DNA from: an uncultured Clostridia bacterium
GTDB taxonomy: Bacteria; Bacillota; Clostridia; Oscillospirales; Acutalibacteraceae
DNA length: 9,056 nt
NCBI GenBank assembly: GCA_946535695.1
Contig: CAMNDS010000028.1
Coordinates: 1 to 9,056, forward strand
Reading direction: 5' to 3'
Made by a program: the position numbers and the translations under genes. This document shows, piece after piece, positions 6,549-9,056 of this stretch. How positions within the stretch are numbered: the stretch's first letter is position 1; the number at the start of each line of letters is the position of its first letter. Below the pieces are notes generated by a model. The model ran no database searches, was not told the DNA's origin, and saw only the letters and a program-made list of their open reading frames with translations.

Positions 6549-6857
6549 ATGTTAAATTGTTCAGACCCTTGTGATGAATGCAAACCGAAGGCACAAAAAA
6601 TGAATTGTAGTATTTCTTGTCATCAAAGACCTAAAAATAACTGCCAAATTTGTGAGCATGAATCTCAGAAAAACCAATGCAGCTGCCACAAAGATATAAA
6701 TGAAGTAAAATGCAAAATGGTCTGTGAAAAAAATGAACCTGAATGTTCTTGCGGCAAAGAAAGCAAAAAAATTTCTTGTAAAATTTCTTGTGAAAAAGAA
6801 GAAAAGCCAAAAAGATGTGAATTTTGTGGTCGAATTATTTTTTCAAAACATGAATAA
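6549..6857 (+). CDS. Cysteine-rich protein with repeated CxC / CxxxC motifs
   Basis: No named family is recognised. The 102-residue protein has 17 cysteines arranged in short clusters: C4/C8/C11, C20-x3-C24, C32-x2-C35, C44-x-C46, C55-x3-C59, C66-x-C68, C77-x3-C81 and C90-x2-C93. Residues 44-65 and 66-87 form two diverged repeats of 22 residues with the pattern CxC-x8-CKxxC-E-K. The last cluster, CEFCGR, resembles a zinc-knuckle turn. Lysine and glutamate are abundant; there is no signal peptide or membrane segment. Such spacing suits metal binding or disulfide-crosslinked structural proteins, including cysteine-rich spore surface proteins; the sequence does not decide between them. The start ATG has AAGGAG 9 nt upstream. 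The gene is monocistronic, with a sigma-K-like promoter and a strong terminator shared with the convergent gene. Confidence 0.85.
   Translation: MLNCSDPCDECKPKAQKMNCSISCHQRPKNNCQICEHESQKNQCSCHKDINEVKCKMVCEKNEPECSCGKESKKISCKISCEKEEKPKRCEFCGRIIFSKHE
6768..6791 (+). repeat. In-frame 12-bp tandem duplication
   Basis: AAAATTTCTTGT occurs twice, back to back, without a mismatch. It is in frame in the cysteine-rich gene and encodes KISC-KISC. A recent slippage event adding one CxxxC step is the simplest explanation for the current spacing of C77 and C81. Confidence 0.85.
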
Positions 6858-6860
6858 ACT

Positions 6861-6906
6861 AAAAAATTCTTTCTCCATTACAATTACTAATGGAGAGGAA
6901 TTTTTT
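6861..6906. terminator. Bidirectional intrinsic terminator
   Basis: The arms AAAAAATTCTTTCTCCATTA and TAATGGAGAGGAATTTTTT pair around a 7-nt loop, with one bulged base. There are six T after the hairpin on the plus strand and six T after it on the minus strand. It lies in the 51-bp gap between the convergent cysteine-rich gene and the minus-strand membrane protein gene, whose stop codon follows immediately. Confidence 0.88.
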
Positions 6907-6908
6907 AA

Positions 6909-7856
6909 TCATTCAAATATTTTACCGGGTTTAGAAGTTTGTTTAACTATCTTTTCGTTGGTTTTACAATTATAACTTTCATCGCCAATTTTATATATAT
7001 CATTATCATCATCATTAACGTTGTGGTAGTATGAGAATTCAAAAAAATTACAATGATTATTCGAAAAATTAATGCAACTCCTATCACGCCACTTACTATG
7101 TTGAATCATAATTATTTTATCCAAATTCAAAGTAACATTAGGATCATTATTACAATGAGCTTTATCAGGCTCAAATTTAATATTGATATTTAAAAAATTA
7201 GTAGAATGACCACAAACTTGAAACATTATTCTCCCGGTTTTAAGACAATCGATGAATTGTTGAAAACGACTTCTAAATCGTCTGCCCATTTTCGGTTCAT
7301 CAACTGGAAATAGATTTAAGATTTCGTTTTCATGCTTTAAAATAATGGTTAGTGATAACTCAATTCTCTTATTAAAATTTTCTAATTCTTTATCTTTCAG
7401 ATACGTATCATTCAGTTTTAAAACTTCTGTTAATTTCTCCACAAAATTCTTCACAGCCTCCTCATCACTCATTACTTTAATATTTTCTTGATTTAGATTT
7501 ATTTTCGAGTCCATTTTTTGGTTTTCTACATCAGTGTTATTATCTTTTTTAGGATTATTTGATATTTCATCAATGTTGTTATTATCTTTATTTTTTTTAC
7601 CAAAGCATTTAAAACCTAAAATTGTTAACGCAGCCGCGGTGGCAACTGTTAATGTACTGCCAATGCCAACCCCTAATCTATGATCTTTAACCCAATTAAC
7701 AAATCCTTTATTCAAATTCTTATCGCTCACCCCCACTACTGTCGCAAGGGTTTGCTGGCTTTGAGCCTCATTTTTATTTCTCGCCTGAGTTCCGCCACTT
7801 AAAATTGATGCACACGCAAGTGCAAAAGCTAACTTCTTTCTTCTAAATTCCTTCAT
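6909..7856 (-). CDS. Secreted/membrane-anchored protein of unknown function
   Basis: The function is not recognised. The 315-residue protein starts with a signal-peptide-like segment (MKEFRRKKLAFALACASIL, then SGGTQA near 25). A spacer of about 35 residues and a second hydrophobic segment (about 61-82) follow, ending in CFGKKNK. After this comes an Asn/Lys-rich linker (about 90-125) and a soluble region. This N-terminal layout is the same as in the peptidase-like protein nearby, though without obvious sequence identity. In the soluble part, TGRIMFQVCGHSTNF (207-221) and LNLDKIIMI (243-251) faintly recall conserved stretches of USP deubiquitinases. No nucleophile-cysteine box or final histidine box is visible, so an enzyme is not claimed. 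A GTG at 7865 is also open, but it lies inside the Shine-Dalgarno GAGGTGG; the ATG at 7856, 8 nt after GAGG, is preferred. Confidence 0.8.
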   Translation of the reverse strand: MKEFRRKKLAFALACASILSGGTQARNKNEAQSQQTLATVVGVSDKNLNKGFVNWVKDHRLGVGIGSTLTVATAAALTILGFKCFGKKNKDNNNIDEISNNPKKDNNTDVENQKMDSKINLNQENIKVMSDEEAVKNFVEKLTEVLKLNDTYLKDKELENFNKRIELSLTIILKHENEILNLFPVDEPKMGRRFRSRFQQFIDCLKTGRIMFQVCGHSTNFLNINIKFEPDKAHCNNDPNVTLNLDKIIMIQHSKWRDRSCINFSNNHCNFFEFSYYHNVNDDDNDIYKIGDESYNCKTNEKIVKQTSKPGKIFE

Positions 7857-7918
7857 AATAACCACCTCTACAAATTTAAAAATTCGTAATACGTATTGAA
7901 ATCATAAGCATTAATTCC

Positions 7919-7947
7919 ATTGTAAAATATAAAAATCAGTTTGTCAA
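7919..7947 (-). promoter_or_regulatory. Sigma-A-type promoter of the minus-strand membrane protein gene
   Basis: On the minus strand, TTGACA (7947-7942) and TACAAT (7924-7919) are 17 bp apart, the same boxes as in the ppk promoter. The predicted start near 7911 leaves a leader of about 55 nt before the ATG at 7856. Confidence 0.78.
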
Positions 7948-7974
7948 GAAGATCACTACGGTATTACTAAAAAA

Positions 7975-8040
7975 ATAGATATTCCCTCCGGCACCGCCGG
8001 AGAGATACTGATAATATTTTTGAAAATTTCAAAGAACATT
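7975..8040 (+). repeat. Dispersed hairpin repeat, copy 3 (diverged tail)
   Basis: ATAGATATTCCCTCCGGC, an ACC loop and GCCGGAGAGA form a 10-bp stem with one C-A mismatch (7983-7992 with 7996-8005). The tail (CTGATAATATTTTTG, then ATTTCAAAGAACATT) aligns with copy 1 but is more diverged. It lies between divergent promoters, and its last bases overlap the proposed -35 region of the DUF11 gene. Confidence 0.72.
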
Positions 8041-8065
8041 AAAAAAAAAATTAGCATATTATAAT
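8032..8065 (+). promoter_or_regulatory. Putative sigma-K-like promoter of the DUF11 gene
   Basis: AC (8036-8037), 17 bp, then CATATTATA (8055-8063) fits AC-N17-CATANNNTA. The eight bases AAGAACAT and the 15-bp gap to CATA are identical to those before the cysteine-rich gene. There is no sigma-A -35 box at the right distance, although TATAAT is present at 8060-8065. Confidence 0.45.
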
Positions 8066-8126
8066 ATTATGAATCGTTAAATTCGATTCAAATTTGAAAA
8101 ATAAAGGAAGTAAAAAAGGAGATAAA

Positions 8127-8507
8127 ATGGCTATAATCACATCAATAAACAATGTTGCGAGTGCATCATTTAACGGGAATACGATAGAGAGTAATAACGT
8201 TACAACTCAGCTGGAATTAGACCCTACTGTTACTAAATCGGTTGATAAAGCTACCGCTGCGATTGGCGAAGTTTTGACTTACAGTATTGAAATAGCGAAT
8301 ATTTCTGAGCTTGCAATGTCGAACGTTGTTTTTTCGGATAGCGTGCCTGTTGGCAGTAATTATATTACAAATTCATTTACTGTTAATGGAACATCTGCTA
8401 CACCTACTGTAACCGGCAGCACACTCAGTTATAATATTCAAAATATTCCGGCCTCAAGCACTGCAACAGTTTCGTTTCAGGTAATAGTAATCGGTGGCGA
8501 AGTTTAA
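8127..8507 (+). CDS. Single-domain DUF11 protein
   Basis: DUF11 is a beta-sandwich repeat domain common in surface-associated proteins of Clostridia and other bacteria, with no enzymatic role. Residues about 35-120 carry its landmarks: TKSVDKATAAIGEVLTYSI, then NVVFSDSVPVGSNYI, then FTVNG, and near the end IPASSTATVSFQV. The 126-residue protein has one domain, no cysteine, no signal peptide and no sorting motif. Related proteins usually continue into more repeats or a longer tail; this one stops right after the domain. The ATG at 8127 is chosen because AAGGAG lies 5 nt upstream; an in-frame TTG at 8094 has no such site. The promoter is sigma-K-like. A second small frame overlaps its last 14 bases, and a terminator follows that, so the two may form one transcript. 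A spore-surface role would fit the promoter but is inference. Confidence 0.88.
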   Translation: MAIITSINNVASASFNGNTIESNNVTTQLELDPTVTKSVDKATAAIGEVLTYSIEIANISELAMSNVVFSDSVPVGSNYITNSFTVNGTSATPTVTGSTLSYNIQNIPASSTATVSFQVIVIGGEV

Positions 8508-8679
8508 TTTTTTTGATAGTGCGGTAAAAAAAGGTCTAAACTTGTTTGGGCTTAAAAATTATACAGTTAACGTAACTTATGCACTGGAAACTCGGGCAAA
8601 AATAACTTTTGGCGAAAAAACGATAAAAAGTAATTTTGCTAAAACTATCATCTGGCCATCAAAAAAAATTTTAATTTAA
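8494..8679 (+). CDS. Small hypothetical protein overlapping the DUF11 gene end
   Basis: This is a 61-residue frame starting with GTG inside the last codons of the DUF11 gene, in a different frame. The upstream AGG is 12 nt away, so translation would probably depend on coupling. The product is lysine-rich with an alternating, beta-strand-like middle (NYTVNVTYALETRAKITF) and no membrane segment, signal peptide or known motif. In its favour, it ends 2 nt before a terminator hairpin, so the transcript covers exactly this frame. It could also be the original C-terminal part of the DUF11 protein, separated by a frameshift around 8480-8507. An in-frame stop at 8488-8490 limits how far upstream the frame reaches. 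No function is assigned. Confidence 0.5.
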   Translation: MAKFNFFDSAVKKGLNLFGLKNYTVNVTYALETRAKITFGEKTIKSNFAKTIIWPSKKILI

Positions 8680-8681
8680 AA

Positions 8682-8705
8682 AAAGTCCTTCATACGAAGG
8701 GCTTT
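8682..8705. terminator. Hairpin terminator between convergent genes
   Basis: AAAGTCCTTC (8682-8691) pairs with GAAGGGCTTT (8696-8705) over 10 bp with one T-G wobble, around the loop ATAC. On the minus strand the stem is followed by a run of T, so it ends the gene entering from the right well. The plus-strand T tract is short (CTTTCT), so it is weaker in that direction. Confidence 0.78.
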
Positions 8706-8721
8706 CTAAAATATTAAAAAA

Positions 8722-9056
8722 TTAATCAATTTTAAATGAAACATCAATTGGAGAATTTAAAGTTAGACAATGAATTTTCTTATTGTCAATTTCTTTATCT
8801 AAAAAAGTAAAAACTATTTTTTCGTCATTTTTTAATTTAAACGATGCGTAACCCAACTCATCATAATCCACAGCTATAAAACTTTCCAACTCAAGTTTTC
8901 CAGAAAAAATATCTTTCAATTTATTTACAATCGACAAAATTTTACTTTTATCATCTTTATCTTTCCCTGCTACAACCGCAAGTTCTTCTGCGTTATTAAA
9001 TTTATTTTTTAATTTTAATAAATCATCACTAAATCCTTTTTTATTCTCCTCTATCG
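8722..9056 (-). CDS. 3' end of an unidentified gene (runs off the right edge)
   Basis: The frame is open from the TAA at 8722-8724 to the window edge: at least 110 residues, with no in-frame ATG or GTG. The only in-frame start-like codon is a TTG at 8937, without a Shine-Dalgarno, so the true start lies beyond 9056. The visible part is charged, with an Asp/Lys-rich stretch (GKDKDDKSK) followed by IVNKLKDIFSGKLELESFIA. A beta-rich end with FTFLDKEI and SPIDVSF follows. There is no signal peptide, membrane segment, cysteine cluster or recognised motif in this part. Its product cannot be named. It faces the DUF11 transcript and ends at the shared hairpin. Confidence 0.75.
   Translation of the reverse strand, partial: IEENKKGFSDDLLKLKNKFNNAEELAVVAGKDKDDKSKILSIVNKLKDIFSGKLELESFIAVDYDELGYASFKLKNDEKIVFTFLDKEIDNKKIHCLTLNSPIDVSFKID

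Noticed and set aside
6724..6975. Plus-strand frame overlapping the cysteine-rich gene and crossing the terminator
   Set aside because: It is out of frame with the well-supported cysteine-rich gene, runs through the terminator hairpin and into the end of the opposite gene, and lacks a ribosome-binding site.
7857..7865. Upstream GTG start for the minus-strand membrane protein
   Set aside because: The GTG is part of the Shine-Dalgarno sequence GAGGTGG; the ATG at 7856 has correct spacing and gives a cleaner signal peptide.
31..8040. Repeats as a CRISPR array
   Set aside because: Copies are kilobases apart or in mixed orientation, vary in length, and have no regular spacers or cas genes nearby.
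8094..8126. TTG at 8094 as start of the DUF11 protein
   Set aside because: The extra 11 residues are lysine-rich and are read from the purine-rich ribosome-binding region itself; AAGGAG before the ATG at 8127 decides the start.
8722..8937. A complete 71-residue gene starting at the TTG at 8937
   Set aside because: The frame stays open upstream to the window edge for another 39 codons, and the TTG has no ribosome-binding site, so this is the end of a longer gene.

Overview
The window is low-GC bacterial DNA that uses the standard bacterial code. Ribosome-binding sites are AGGAGG-like, and four promoters match the sigma-A consensus. With the L13-S9-YbeY-RluA gene order and a DUF11 protein, this points to a Bacillota (Clostridia-like) organism. 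Two plus-strand genes carry promoters resembling the mother-cell sporulation factor sigma-K, so a spore-forming lineage is likely. No species can be named from the sequence alone.

The left half (about 117-4628) is a compact minus-strand housekeeping block. A consensus promoter (TTGACA, 17 bp, TATAAT) drives rplM-rpsI-ybeY and an RluA/RluD-type pseudouridine synthase gene. All four products serve ribosome assembly or rRNA maturation, and the genes overlap or lie within 13 nt of each other. A separate promoter (TTGACA, 17 bp, TACAAT) drives ppk, encoding polyphosphate kinase 1.

The right half (about 4694-9056) is accessory. It holds: (1) a minus-strand protein with a signal peptide, a membrane segment and a papain-like cysteine-peptidase signature (calpain- or USP-like); (2) a plus-strand 102-residue protein with 17 cysteines; (3) a minus-strand protein with the same signal-peptide plus membrane-anchor layout and an unrecognised soluble part; (4) a plus-strand single-domain DUF11 protein followed by a small overlapping reading frame; (5) the 3' end of a minus-strand gene that runs off the right edge. 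Bidirectional hairpin terminators separate the convergent pairs.

A dispersed repeat of about 65-70 bp punctuates the accessory genes. It consists of a GC-rich 10-bp hairpin with a 3-nt loop, followed by an AT-rich tail ending in TTTCGAAAGAA. Five recognisable copies and one fragment occur, all between genes and none inside the ribosomal block. Two of them form a head-to-head cluster between the peptidase and the cysteine-rich gene. The most interesting items are the anchored peptidase-like protein, this repeat family, and the identical sigma-K-like promoter arrangement in front of the two plus-strand genes.
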